This document shows, in pieces, positions 1-7,929 of a DNA stretch of 44,868 nucleotides. Within the stretch, counting starts at the first letter, position 1. Each line of letters opens with the position of its first letter. The notes under the pieces are model-generated. The model was given only the letters and a program-made list of their open reading frames with translations, was not told the DNA's origin and made no database searches. The DNA is from Acidimicrobiia bacterium (GTDB taxonomy: Bacteria; Actinomycetota; Acidimicrobiia; Spongiisociales; UBA11373): positions 1 to 44,868 of the forward strand of contig JACRIT010000059.1 in NCBI GenBank assembly GCA_016215655.1, written 5' to 3'. The position numbers and the translations under genes were made by a program.

Positions 1-107
1 ATGTCGGTGTAGTAGGCGAGGATCCCGAAGGCCATCAACAGCACTGCAACGATGAACGTGCCGACGCGCGGCGCACTCAGATTGATCCCGGTCTTCCGTC
101 GAGCCAT
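1..107 (-). CDS. Small membrane protein, N-terminal part only
   Basis: The ATG is at 107 and the reading frame runs off the left edge, so only 35 residues are visible. They begin with a basic stretch (MARRKTGINL) followed by a hydrophobic helix (TFIVAVLLMAFGILAYY), as in a short inner-membrane protein with its N-terminus in the cytoplasm. A purine-rich GAGAGAGAG stretch lies just upstream and may serve as ribosome binding site. I do not recognise a family from this fragment and propose no function. It points the same way as the MFS gene, which ends 80 bases upstream of it. Confidence 0.6.
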   Translation of the reverse strand, partial: MARRKTGINLSAPRVGTFIVAVLLMAFGILAYYTD

Positions 108-187
108 GTGACTCTCTCTCTGTTCGACTGGCATGAGTGTGGCACGAACGCACGCGAGTTCACAATGGAAGATCCCGGCACACGACC

Positions 188-1729
188 TCAGATGGTCGGT
201 TCGGCTCCCGCCTTCGCCCCGACGTGCGCCGTTTCGCGCAGCGGCAGCTCCGGCATGACGAGCACCAAGGCGAAGGCGGCGATGGCAAACGGGATGCCGA
301 CCGCAAAGACCAGGGTGAGGGCATTCGAGAACGCCCCGACCACGGGTTCGTGCAGCTCGGGGGGAAGCGCGGCGATGAGTGCCGGGCTGCGGGTGAGATC
401 ACCGGGCGGTCCCGATCCCGGCGGCAACGCCGCGGCGAGGTTGGCGGCGAGACGGTTGGCGAAGATGGCGCCGAACAACGCGGTGCCGAACGAGCCCCCG
501 AGCGAGCGGAAGAAGGTGGTGGACGAGGTGGCCACCCCGAGGTCGCTCAACTCGACGGAGTTCTGCACGGCGATGACGAGCACCTGCATGACGAGGCCCA
601 GCCCGAACCCGAAGGTCGCCATGTAGACCGACGCCAGCGGGAGCGTGGTCGCCGGGTCCATGGTGGAGAGCAGGAACAATCCCACCGCCATGATCGCGGT
701 GCCCGCCACCGGATAGCCCTTGTACCGGCCGGTCTTCGTGATGCGCCTCCCCGACCCGATCGACCCGGTCACCACCCCGGCCATCATCGGCACGAGCAGC
801 AGGCCGGAGTTGGTGGCACTCACGCCGATCACCACCTGGAGGAACATCGGCAGGAACACGATCGCCCCGAACATCCCCAGGCCGACGATGAACCCGATCC
901 CCGAGGTCAGGGTGAACACCTTGTTGCGGAACAGGCGCAACGGCAGGATCGGCTCGGCGGCGCGGCGCTCCTGGGCGATGAACAGGCCGAGCAGGATCAC
1001 GGCGGCGGCGCTCAACCCGAGGATGGTCGGCGAACCCCACGCAAACTCGGAGCCGCCCCACACCGTGACCAGCAGGGCACACGACACGCCGGCGACGAGG
1101 GCGGCGGCACCGCGATAGTCGAGGCGATGCTCCTTGCGATAGGAATCGATGTTGAGCACGAACCCGGTGACCACCAGGGCGGTGAGGCCGATCGGAAGGT
1201 TGATGTAGAACACCCAGCGCCAGCCGATGTTGTCGACGAAGAACCCACCGAGCAGCGGTCCTCCGATCGACGACAGGGCGAACACCGACCCGATGTAGCC
1301 CTGGTAGCGGCCGCGTTCGCGCGGCGAGAGGATCTCGCCGACGATGGTCATCGCCATGACGATGAGCCCGCCGGCGCCGAGGCCCTGGATCGCCCGGAAG
1401 GCGATCAACTGCACCATCGACTGCGACACCCCGGCGAGGATCGACCCGACCAGGAAGATGACGATGGCCGCCTGGAACACGATCTTGCGGCCGTAGAGAT
1501 CGGAGATCTTCCCGTACAGGGGGGCGCTCGCCGTCGAGGTGAGCATGTAGGCGGTCACCACCCAGGAGAGATGATCGAGGCCGCCGAGCTCGCCGACGAT
1601 GGTGGGCAGGGCCGTGCTGACGATGGTCTGGTCCAGGGCGGCGAGGAAGATCCCCAGCATCAGGCCGCTGAACACCACCAGGATCTGGCGGTGGGTCATC
1701 GGGGTATGAGCAGGGGCGACGGTGTCCAC
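188..1729 (-). CDS. MFS drug efflux transporter, DHA2 (EmrB/QacA) family, 14 TM
   Basis: A 513-residue polytopic membrane protein, the usual length for 14-helix drug:H+ antiporters. The first helix carries the DHA2 signature with an acidic residue (LDQTIVSTALPTI, Asp33), loop 2-3 has the motif-A variant GKISDLYGRK near residue 75, and motif C of antiporters (GGPLLGG) is near residue 155. Known relatives export lipophilic cations, dyes or antibiotics using the proton gradient; the substrate here cannot be read from sequence. The start is taken as GTG at 1729; an in-frame ATG at 1699 is an alternative, and neither has a clear Shine-Dalgarno. A TACCCT element lies 9 nt upstream of the GTG, and a heptamer array covers the region before it. 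No TetR or MarR regulator is adjacent. Confidence 0.9.
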   Translation of the reverse strand: MDTVAPAHTPMTHRQILVVFSGLMLGIFLAALDQTIVSTALPTIVGELGGLDHLSWVVTAYMLTSTASAPLYGKISDLYGRKIVFQAAIVIFLVGSILAGVSQSMVQLIAFRAIQGLGAGGLIVMAMTIVGEILSPRERGRYQGYIGSVFALSSIGGPLLGGFFVDNIGWRWVFYINLPIGLTALVVTGFVLNIDSYRKEHRLDYRGAAALVAGVSCALLVTVWGGSEFAWGSPTILGLSAAAVILLGLFIAQERRAAEPILPLRLFRNKVFTLTSGIGFIVGLGMFGAIVFLPMFLQVVIGVSATNSGLLLVPMMAGVVTGSIGSGRRITKTGRYKGYPVAGTAIMAVGLFLLSTMDPATTLPLASVYMATFGFGLGLVMQVLVIAVQNSVELSDLGVATSSTTFFRSLGGSFGTALFGAIFANRLAANLAAALPPGSGPPGDLTRSPALIAALPPELHEPVVGAFSNALTLVFAVGIPFAIAAFALVLVMPELPLRETAHVGAKAGAEPTI

Positions 1730-1738
1730 GAAGGGGTG

Positions 1739-1744
1739 AGGGTA
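1739..1744 (-). promoter_or_regulatory. Candidate -10 box (TACCCT) of the MFS gene
   Basis: TACCCT on the minus strand, 9 nt before the GTG at 1729. A start site 6-7 nt downstream would give an almost leaderless mRNA. The expected -35 position falls inside the heptamer array at 1753-1773. Weak evidence on its own. Confidence 0.3.
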
Positions 1745-1752
1745 GTAGCCGG

Positions 1753-1802
1753 CCTCCAGCCTTCAGCCTCCAGCCAGGTTTGTCGCCCGTCGCCCGTCGC
1801 CC
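1753..1802. repeat. Two adjacent 7-bp tandem repeats
   Basis: Units CCTCCAG, CCTTCAG, CCTCCAG fill 1753-1773, followed by a partial unit; then GTCGCCC is repeated three times exactly at 1782-1802. Both blocks have period 7 but different units. They lie in the gap between the divergent MFS and acyltransferase genes, over the expected -35 region of the MFS promoter. GTCGCCC resembles the complement of the GGGCAAC units at 33930-33960. Confidence 0.8.
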
Positions 1803-1896
1803 GCAGGAGATGCGCTGCAGCCCGAACGCCGGGAAGCGCGAAACGGGCATTTCGGCACTACGGCTCGCACCGCCCGGCGGCAACACTCGATCCTCG

Positions 1897-3078
1897 ATGC
1901 CTGCAACGGGCCACGACCAGGTCTCGGTCGAAGCGGTCGCCGCCGTTTCCGGAGCGTCGGGCGGCGAACGACTCGCCCATCTCGACAACCTCAAGACCCT
2001 GCTCATCGCCGGGGTGATCGCGGCGCACGCCGTCATGGGGTACTCGGACTTCGGCTCGTGGACCTACCAGGACGTCCAGGAGGTGACGCTGTCACCTGTC
2101 GTGGAGACCATCTTCGTGATCGCCACGGTCGCCTTCGGCGGCATGTTCATGATGGGACTGCTGTTCCTGCTGTCGGGATTGATGACGGAGCATTCCCTGG
2201 CGCGCAAGGGCTCGCGTCGCTTCGTCATCGACCGACTGCTGCGCCTCGGCATCCCCTTCGCGCTCTACACCCTGGTGATCTGGCCGCTCCTCGAGTTCGC
2301 CCTCCTCGAGCCGTTCTTCCACCGCGGCTCGTACTGGGAGTGGTTCACCGACACCGAACCCGTGCTCGACAACGGACCCATGTGGTTCGTGGGGGTCCTC
2401 CTGCTCTTCTCGCTCGTCCTCGTCGCCTGGCGACGGCGCTTCCCGCCGCAGCCTGGGATCACCCGACCTCTCGCCGGGCGCGACCTGGCGCGCCTGGCCA
2501 TCGTCGTCGGGGTGGCCACCTTCGCGGTGCGCATCGTCTTCCCGGCAGACACCGACCAACTGCTGAACGCCCACCTCTGGGCGTGGCCCGAGTACCTGGC
2601 GATGTTCGGACTCGGGGTGCTCGCGGCGCGGCGCGGCTGGCTGCGCCCGGTGCCGGCTTCCCTATCCCGGCAGGTGGGGATCGCCACCATCGTGGTGATC
2701 GTGATCCTGCCCATCGCCATCCTCACCGCCGAACCGCTCGGGCTGAGCGAGGACGCCTACCTCGGGGGCTGGAGCCTGCCGGCGTTGCTGGGTGGCCTGT
2801 CTGAAGGTGTCATCGCCATCACCGCCCCGATCTGGGTCCTCGGGTTCGCCCAGCGCCGTCTCGATGGCACGGGCCGGTTGCGCCGGTCGATGGCCCGCAG
2901 CTCCTACGCAGCCTTCATGCTGCAGGGCCCCGTGCTCGTCGGCCTGGAACTCCTCATCCGCCCCGTCGATCTGAGCGGAGACCTCAAGGCCCTCATCGTC
3001 GCCACCCTCGGGATCGCGGTCTCGTTTGCCCTGGCGTGGCAACTGGTGACCCGCACCCCGCTGCGGCGGGTGCTCTGA
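1897..3078 (+). CDS. Acyltransferase-3 family membrane protein
   Basis: A 393-residue protein with about ten hydrophobic segments. The N-terminal signature DNLKTLLIAGVIAAHAVMGY matches the first helix of the acyltransferase-3 (OafA/NodX/OpgC-like) family, in which the histidine of the HA pair is part of the active site. Members O-acylate surface glycans or other carbohydrates at the membrane; the acceptor here is unknown. ATG 1897 was chosen because the longer frame back to a TTG at 1780 reads through the heptamer repeats and gives implausible sequence; no strong ribosome binding site is visible. A related enzyme lies at 4283-5395 on the other side of the CDF transporter. Confidence 0.85.
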   Translation: MPATGHDQVSVEAVAAVSGASGGERLAHLDNLKTLLIAGVIAAHAVMGYSDFGSWTYQDVQEVTLSPVVETIFVIATVAFGGMFMMGLLFLLSGLMTEHSLARKGSRRFVIDRLLRLGIPFALYTLVIWPLLEFALLEPFFHRGSYWEWFTDTEPVLDNGPMWFVGVLLLFSLVLVAWRRRFPPQPGITRPLAGRDLARLAIVVGVATFAVRIVFPADTDQLLNAHLWAWPEYLAMFGLGVLAARRGWLRPVPASLSRQVGIATIVVIVILPIAILTAEPLGLSEDAYLGGWSLPALLGGLSEGVIAITAPIWVLGFAQRRLDGTGRLRRSMARSSYAAFMLQGPVLVGLELLIRPVDLSGDLKALIVATLGIAVSFALAWQLVTRTPLRRVL

Positions 3079-3118
3079 GCCTCAGTCGGGTCGTGGCCGG
3101 GGCGGCTCGCGGCACCCG

Positions 3119-4129
3119 TCAGGTGAGGTGGTGCGCCGTCACATCATGGGCGTCGTGCACGCCGCCGGGATCGACGTGCACCAGTGCCTCGACCTGGAAC
3201 TCGAATCCGTGATGGAGGTCGTGGATGATCTTCTGGGCGATGTTATGACCATCGAGCACGCTCAGAGCGGGATCGACCGCCGCGGTCAGCGTGACCTGCA
3301 TCCGATGACCGGTCCACCGCATGCGCACGTCGCCCACCGACATGACACCGGCGACCGCGCGGGCGATCTGCTCGGCACGGTCGACGAGTTCCGGGTCGAC
3401 CGCATCGAGGAAGCGGCCGAACACGCGCATCGCCGCCACCCGCAACAGCATGAGGATCATCCCTGCGACGACGAGACCGGCGACGGGATCCACCCAGTCT
3501 GCTCCCAGGGCCGAGCCGATGCCGGCGGCAACGACCGCCAGCGAGGTGAGCGCATCCGCCCGGGCATGGTGGCCGTCGGCGATGAGGGCGGCCGAGGAGA
3601 TCCGCCGACCCACCCGGGTCCGGTACCGGGCAACGAACTCGTTGCCGAGAGCGCCCACGAGACCGGCGACGACCACCCAGGGGATGTGATCGAGCGGGCG
3701 CGGGTCGAGGAGCCGGTCGATCGACTCCCATGCCACACCCACCGCTGAGACGGCGATCGCCAGGACGATCACCAACCCGGCGACATCCTCGGCTCTCCCC
3801 AGCCCGTGCGTGAACCGGCGGGTGCTCCCCCGACGCCCGAGGGAGAAAGCGATCCAGAGCGGGATGGCCGTGAGGGCGTCGGTGAGGTTGTGGAGCGTGT
3901 CCGAGAGCAGGGCGACGGAACCCGTGAACGTCACCACCACCGCCTGGAGAGCCGCGGTCACCCCGAGACCGGCGAGCGACACCTTCGAGGCTCGAACCCC
4001 GGCGGCACCCGTGTCGGCAGGCACGGTGCCGGCGTGCTGATGGTGGTCGTGATGAAGAAGCCGATGAAGGAGTCTCCCGATGTGCGTCATCCGGGAAGCG
4101 TGATCCTCGTCGTGACCATGACCGGCCAT
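3119..4129 (-). CDS. Cation diffusion facilitator (CDF) metal transporter
   Basis: A 336-residue CDF protein with six helices and a C-terminal cytoplasmic domain. The N-terminus is very His-rich (repeated HDxH/HHDHH within residues 4-32), as in zinc transporters that collect metal before transport. The paired metal-site motifs are visible: HNLTD at residues 80-84 in TM2 and HARAD in TM5. HxxxD in both helices is the pattern of zinc or zinc/cobalt transporters, so efflux of Zn2+ in exchange for protons is likely. A TATCGT element 8 nt before the ATG suggests a leaderless transcript. It converges on the first acyltransferase-3 gene and diverges from the second. Confidence 0.93.
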   Translation of the reverse strand: MAGHGHDEDHASRMTHIGRLLHRLLHHDHHQHAGTVPADTGAAGVRASKVSLAGLGVTAALQAVVVTFTGSVALLSDTLHNLTDALTAIPLWIAFSLGRRGSTRRFTHGLGRAEDVAGLVIVLAIAVSAVGVAWESIDRLLDPRPLDHIPWVVVAGLVGALGNEFVARYRTRVGRRISSAALIADGHHARADALTSLAVVAAGIGSALGADWVDPVAGLVVAGMILMLLRVAAMRVFGRFLDAVDPELVDRAEQIARAVAGVMSVGDVRMRWTGHRMQVTLTAAVDPALSVLDGHNIAQKIIHDLHHGFEFQVEALVHVDPGGVHDAHDVTAHHLT

Positions 4130-4137
4130 GAAGGTGC

Positions 4138-4143
4138 ACGATA
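4138..4143 (-). promoter_or_regulatory. Candidate -10 box (TATCGT) of the CDF gene
   Basis: TATCGT on the minus strand, 8 nt before the ATG at 4129, consistent with leaderless transcription. The heptamer block at 4168-4195 begins directly behind the expected -35 position. Confidence 0.35.
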
Positions 4144-4167
4144 GGGGCGACTTCGTGGGCGTCAGGT

Positions 4168-4195
4168 GACTCGAGACTGGAGACTGGGGACTGCC
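4168..4195. repeat. 7-bp tandem repeat (GACTGGA type), four units
   Basis: Units GACTCGA, GACTGGA, GACTGGG, GACTGCC follow one another without interruption. They lie between the divergent CDF and acyltransferase genes, 20 bases before a DosR-like palindrome. Confidence 0.75.
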
Positions 4196-4214
4196 GAGCG
4201 ACAGGTCGCCGTCA

Positions 4215-4228
4215 GGGACCTAAGACCC
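4215..4228 (+). promoter_or_regulatory. DosR/DevR-like box GGGACCTAAGACCC
   Basis: The 14-mer fits the palindromic pattern GGGNC-N4-GNCCC and is followed by T, as are the three other boxes in the window. Known DosR sites of mycobacteria share the core GGGAC...G.CCC. The site is 54 nt before the GTG of the second acyltransferase gene (4283) and about 86 nt from the CDF start. The functional assignment is inference from motif and position. Confidence 0.5.
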
Positions 4229-4282
4229 TGGAGGCGGGCGAGTCCCGGACCCATCGTGGTCGCGGCATCGCAGGAGTGGTTC

Positions 4283-5395
4283 GTGCGAGATCATCCCCCC
4301 ACCATCGACGCCGAGCCCCGGCTGCACCAGTCGTGGATGGACAACGTTCGCGTCGCCCTCATCGCCGGTGTCATCGTGGTGCACAGCGCCACCGGCTATG
4401 TGACCGACATCGCCGGCTGGTACTACGACGACGAGATGACCTCATCGGAGGTCTGGTCGGCGGTCAGGGACATACCCGTCTTGCTCGGCGGTGTCTTCGG
4501 GCTCACCCCGATGTTCTTCATCGCCGGCTGCCTGTCGGTGCGCTCGCTGGCGAGACGGGGCCGGGCGGGATTCGTTCGTGCCCGGATCGTCCGCCTGGGC
4601 GGGCCGCTACTCCTCTTCATCCTGGTGATCCATCCGATCGCGAACTATCTGGGCAACCTGCACCAGGAGTCCTTTGGGTTCCTGCACTACGTACGGAACA
4701 CGGAGGTGTCGGTGACCTGGTTCGTGGCAGCCCTGCTCGTGTACTCCATGGTGTTCGCCGCGGTGCCGCGCCGGCTCGCCGCGTTCGCGCCGGTCCTGCG
4801 CCCCCGGGTCCTCGTCGGGATCGCGCTGGCGTGCGGGTTCCTCTCGTTTGCCCTCTGGCTCGTCGTCCCTCTCGACTCGAGGATCCTGCTGAATGGACGC
4901 GTCGGCGAGTGGCCGCTGGGACTCGTGGTGTTCGCCATGGGCGTGTTCGCCGCCAATGCGCGCTGGCTGGACCACATCTCCGCGGGGACCCAACGGCGTG
5001 TGGGGTGGGCGGCCCTGGTCGGATTCGGCGCATTGCTGGCACTGCTCGTCGCCGCCTCCCTCGGTGACGACGACGTGGCGACCCGGGCGGACGTGCCGAC
5101 CTTCCTCTTCGCCATGGTCATGGGTTGGGTGGCGGTGGCCTTCACCGTGTGGTTCGTGTCGTGGATCCGACATCGCTGGCCGACGCGTGGGCCACTCCTC
5201 GCCAAGGCAGGCCGCGGCTCGTATGCGACCTATGTCATCCACCCGCTGGCGCTCGTCCTGACGATGCTGGCGATGCGACCGGTCCCACTCGTCCCCGAAG
5301 TCAAGTTCGTCGTGGTCGCCGCGCTCGCCATCCCCATCTGCTTCACGATCGGCTACGCCGTGACGCGGGTTCCCGGCATCAACAAGGTGGTGTGA
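4283..5395 (+). CDS. Acyltransferase-3 family membrane protein (second copy)
   Basis: A 370-residue relative of the protein at 1897-3078. The first helix reads DNVRVALIAGVIVVHSATGY, so the family histidine is kept, and the MFFIAGCLSVRSLARRG loop parallels MGLLFLLSGLMTEHSLARKG in the first copy. Start: GTG at 4283 is preceded by AGGAG with a 6-nt spacer, the clearest ribosome binding site in this part of the window; the frame upstream of it runs through repeat DNA and is not protein-like. The role is membrane O-acylation of an unknown glycan or lipid acceptor. A DosR-like box upstream raises the possibility of hypoxia control. Confidence 0.87.
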   Translation: MRDHPPTIDAEPRLHQSWMDNVRVALIAGVIVVHSATGYVTDIAGWYYDDEMTSSEVWSAVRDIPVLLGGVFGLTPMFFIAGCLSVRSLARRGRAGFVRARIVRLGGPLLLFILVIHPIANYLGNLHQESFGFLHYVRNTEVSVTWFVAALLVYSMVFAAVPRRLAAFAPVLRPRVLVGIALACGFLSFALWLVVPLDSRILLNGRVGEWPLGLVVFAMGVFAANARWLDHISAGTQRRVGWAALVGFGALLALLVAASLGDDDVATRADVPTFLFAMVMGWVAVAFTVWFVSWIRHRWPTRGPLLAKAGRGSYATYVIHPLALVLTMLAMRPVPLVPEVKFVVVAALAIPICFTIGYAVTRVPGINKVV

Positions 5396-5428
5396 GCCCC
5401 GAAGGCTGTACTGCGGCCGCACCGGCCT

Positions 5429-5454
5429 GCGTATTGCGTATGGCGCATTGCGGG
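5429..5454. repeat. 7-bp tandem repeat (GCGNATT type)
   Basis: GCGTATT, GCGTATG, GCGCATT and a final GCG unit. The same unit family recurs at 21947-21988. This copy lies between two gene 3' ends, so it cannot be a promoter element for either neighbour. Confidence 0.7.
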
Positions 5455-5477
5455 GAGGCCGCCGACAGTCGGCCGAC

Positions 5478-6023
5478 CTAGACGTCCCGGATCCCCTCGA
5501 TCATCATCCAGATGCCGGCGACGACGAGCAGCATGGCGAGGACCGCCCCCAACGCGGTGAGCAAGCGGATGCGGCGCTCGGTGAGGCGCACCCGGGTGAG
5601 CACCGCCAGCACCATGATCCCTCCGGTGGCCGCAGCCACCAGGGCGCCGACCCCGTTCTGCGAGGCCAGCCCGATCGAAAGGGCGATCACCTCCGGCGAG
5701 AGGAGGCGGGGAAAGGCGATCGGCCACAGGCCCTCGCGCCATCCCTCGAGTGCGGGCTCATCGAACGGACGGGGGGCGAAGAACGTGCGGGCCCCGGCGA
5801 TGATCGCCACCAGCCCGGCGGCGATGAGGAACGTCTCCGGGGTGATCTGCAGGACGTCGAGGAGCGACGCCGCCACCGCGGCCAGCGCCGCCACCGCGGC
5901 GATCCCCACCACCACACCCACCGCCGTTGCCGGGATCGGGATGCGGTCGGCCCGCAATCCCACCCGGGAGCGGAACGGGTTCACCGCCGCCACCATCGCC
6001 ACCACCAGCAGCCAGCCGCTCAT
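5478..6023 (-). CDS. MarC-like multi-spanning membrane protein
   Basis: A 181-residue protein with about six hydrophobic helices. The layout resembles the MarC family: an NP pair at the end of helix 1 (VNPF), a middle helix with AAGLVAIIAGARTFF, and a helix entered by PIAFPRLLSPEV, comparable to the family's conserved proline/glycine helix. MarC proteins have no settled function despite their name. The match is by pattern only, and a UPF-type membrane protein is an alternative. The ATG at 6023 overlaps the stop of the upstream gene as ATGA, so translation is coupled; this is the last gene of a three-gene unit. Confidence 0.6.
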   Translation of the reverse strand: MSGWLLVVAMVAAVNPFRSRVGLRADRIPIPATAVGVVVGIAAVAALAAVAASLLDVLQITPETFLIAAGLVAIIAGARTFFAPRPFDEPALEGWREGLWPIAFPRLLSPEVIALSIGLASQNGVGALVAAATGGIMVLAVLTRVRLTERRIRLLTALGAVLAMLLVVAGIWMMIEGIRDV

Positions 6024-7195
6024 CCTGCCTCCTCCTGGGTGCGCTCGATCACCGGAATCGCCGACAGCAGTCCCGAGAGCACATGCTGCTGGTCATCCAT
6101 CTGCGAATACCCGCGGTAGAACCACGCCCCCTCCACCATTTGTGGTCGAGGCCACACGGATGCGGTCTCCGCGGTCTCCTGGCGCCTGACCATGAACCCG
6201 GCGGTGCACACGATCCGCTCCTCGATGTTGTCGACGAGATCGGCGAGGGCGGGCTCGGACGCGGCGAGCCGGTGGAGCGCGCCGATGCCCTCTGCCGAGG
6301 TGCCCACCCCGGCGGGTGGCCCGGGAAACCAGCGCAACACCAGATTGATGCCGTCGCCGCGGCGCTGCGCCTCGAAGCGGAGGCGCATGCCGAAGTAGCC
6401 GGCGAGGTCGCGGGTGTAGTCGAGGCGCAGCTCGGTGAGCAGCCGGGGAGGGAGTTCGGCGACCGTGTAGGCAGCCCAGTGATCGGGCAGGCGGGAGAGC
6501 CGCCCCTCCACGCGATCGCGTCGGGTCGCCATGTAGTCGAGGGTCAGTCCCGCCGCCTCACCCCACCCTTCGCCGGGGAAGACGCGCTCGAGCAGTGCCA
6601 GGGCCCACGACGCCTCACCGGTGGAGTACAGGCTGTAGGACGGGATCGGGGCATCCGCGGAACGGTCGAACGAGTCGAACACGCTCCCGTCGGGCTGCTG
6701 CTGGGCGAGCAGGAACCTCCCCATCGCCTGCATGAGTTCGTCGTGGGCCGGATCCCCGGTGTCGAGCCTGCGGATGGCGAGTCCGGCGAGGAGCAGCGAG
6801 TTCGCCCCCACCGGGACCGCTCCCCCGGGCGCCCACGCCGTCCAGTCGCCGTGGTCGAAGAGGTCGTCGAGGGCAAAGGCGACCCCGAGATCGGCGGCAG
6901 CGAGCGCGGCATCGGACCCGAGCACGGCATGCGCCTGGTAGAGCGACATCACCACGCCGCCGTGGCGAGCCTCGTTGTACGAGGTGTTGATGCGATCCTC
7001 GCCCCGGTGGTAGCCGTAGGTGAACCGGCCCGAAGGCTGCTGGTGGGATGCCAGCCAGCCGATGGCACCGCGGGCAGCCGCCTCCACCGCGGCGCGGTCC
7101 ACCGGCGGGCACACCTCGGCGGGCACCACCGCCACCCGCAGCACTCCGGCTCCGACGAGGAGCACGCCCAGGTGTACTGCGAGACGGCGGCGCAC
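6020..7195 (-). CDS. Alpha/alpha-toroid-like exported protein of unknown function
   Basis: A 391-residue protein starting with a basic N-terminus and a hydrophobic helix (LAVHLGVLLVGAGVLRVAVV), so it is membrane-anchored or secreted. Repeated segments such as GAIGWLASHQQPSGRFTY, FLLAQQQPDGSVFDSF and YSTGEASWALALLERV resemble the helical-hairpin repeats of squalene-cyclase/prenyltransferase-like toroids and glycan-processing alpha/alpha barrels. I see no DxDD cyclase motif, so terpene cyclisation is unlikely. GTG 7195 lies 2 nt past the stop of the DUF3105 gene and its own stop overlaps the start of the MarC-like gene, giving a tight operon. The family assignment is tentative. Confidence 0.7.
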   Translation of the reverse strand: MRRRLAVHLGVLLVGAGVLRVAVVPAEVCPPVDRAAVEAAARGAIGWLASHQQPSGRFTYGYHRGEDRINTSYNEARHGGVVMSLYQAHAVLGSDAALAAADLGVAFALDDLFDHGDWTAWAPGGAVPVGANSLLLAGLAIRRLDTGDPAHDELMQAMGRFLLAQQQPDGSVFDSFDRSADAPIPSYSLYSTGEASWALALLERVFPGEGWGEAAGLTLDYMATRRDRVEGRLSRLPDHWAAYTVAELPPRLLTELRLDYTRDLAGYFGMRLRFEAQRRGDGINLVLRWFPGPPAGVGTSAEGIGALHRLAASEPALADLVDNIEERIVCTAGFMVRRQETAETASVWPRPQMVEGAWFYRGYSQMDDQQHVLSGLLSAIPVIERTQEEAG

Positions 7196-7197
7196 CG

Positions 7198-7800
7198 TCA
7201 GCAGGATGCGCCCGGCTCCGGAGCGGTCTTGTCGCGGAACGCCCGGTAGAACTGGTCGATCACGGCATCGTCGACGGCATCGAGGCGCAGCTGCCGACCC
7301 CACGCCGAGAGCACGATCGGGCTGTCGAGGCCCGGGTAGGGACTCACGATCACCTCGGAGCGGCGGGCGTAGCCCTCGAGATCGTCGATGGCGGCGGCGT
7401 CGAGCTCGGGTTGGTACGTGATCCAGATGGCGCCGTGCTCGAGGGCATGCACGGCGTATTCGTTGCGCACGGGCGTGTCATAGGCGGCACAGGTGAGCCA
7501 GGTGGCATCGTGAGATCCGCCCGCGGGAGGATCCTGTTCGTAGTCGACGCTGCCGGGGGTGTGCGCCACCTCGCCGATGACAAACGACTCGGTGCCCGCC
7601 GGTGGATCGGCAGCGCCTTGCGGGTTCGAGGTGACGTCGCGGGAGACGAACCACACCAGGAGTCCGACCAGGGCGAGCGCCCCGAAGCCGGCGGCGTAGC
7701 GAACCCATCGCGACGAAGCTGCGGCGCCGGGCGCCGACCGCGATGCGCCGGGCGCCGGGCGCCGATCCGAAACCTTGCGCACCTTGGGGGTGTTGCCCAC
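7198..7800 (-). CDS. DUF3105 membrane-anchored protein
   Basis: A 200-residue protein with a Pro/Ala/Arg-rich cytoplasmic N-terminus, one transmembrane helix (YAAGFGALALVGLLVWFV, about residues 38-55) and an extracytoplasmic DUF3105 domain. The domain is recognised from DPPAGGSHDATW and VHALEHGAIWITYQP, the conserved histidine-containing segments of the family. The function of DUF3105 is unknown. Start: GTG 7800 has GGAGG with a 5-nt spacer. The N-terminal coding region (7724-7765) is itself made of 7-bp repeats, which is odd because 7 is not a multiple of 3. First gene of a coupled trio with the toroid-like and MarC-like genes. Confidence 0.85.
   Translation of the reverse strand: MGNTPKVRKVSDRRPAPGASRSAPGAAASSRWVRYAAGFGALALVGLLVWFVSRDVTSNPQGAADPPAGTESFVIGEVAHTPGSVDYEQDPPAGGSHDATWLTCAAYDTPVRNEYAVHALEHGAIWITYQPELDAAAIDDLEGYARRSEVIVSPYPGLDSPIVLSAWGRQLRLDAVDDAVIDQFYRAFRDKTAPEPGASC
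7724..7765. repeat. 7-bp tandem repeat (GCGCCGG type) inside a coding region
   Basis: Six consecutive heptamers: GCGCCGG, GCGCCGA, CCGCGAT, GCGCCGG, GCGCCGG, GCGCCGA. They encode the low-complexity segment before the transmembrane helix of the DUF3105 protein. Gain or loss of a single unit would shift the frame. Confidence 0.7.
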
Positions 7801-7861
7801 GTCATCCTCCGGGTTCGATCGACGAGCGAAGCCACAATCTATCGGAGCCGCGTGGGAACGG

Positions 7862-7925
7862 GAGGCTCGGCGGGTGGGACGCTGGTTCGGTCCGAAGCCG
7901 GCCGGGGCGTACCATCCGCCGAGTC
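7862..7925 (+). repeat. Palindromic dispersed element, copy E1
   Basis: Outer arms CTCGGCGG (7866-7873) and CCGCCGAG (7916-7923) are complementary, with an inner weak hairpin around GGTTCGG/CCGAAGCC. The first 42 bases match the minus strand of 17395-17436 at 35 of 42 positions, and all seven differences are transitions. In the outer stem one G-C pair here is an A-T pair in the other copy, a compensatory change. The 3' arm ends 4 nt before the ATG at 7930 and occupies the place of a ribosome binding site. Confidence 0.6.
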
Positions 7926-7929
7926 GCTC

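Noticed and set aside
137-2017. Long open frames opposite the MFS gene, and similar long antisense frames opposite most other genes
   Set aside because: They are antisense shadows typical of high-GC DNA: Arg/Gly/His/Pro-rich translations without domains, overlapping well-recognised genes.
7862-7925. A known riboswitch class
   Set aside because: I could not match the arms or loops to any riboswitch consensus I know, and the second copy lies at a convergent gene end, where a riboswitch would not be expected.
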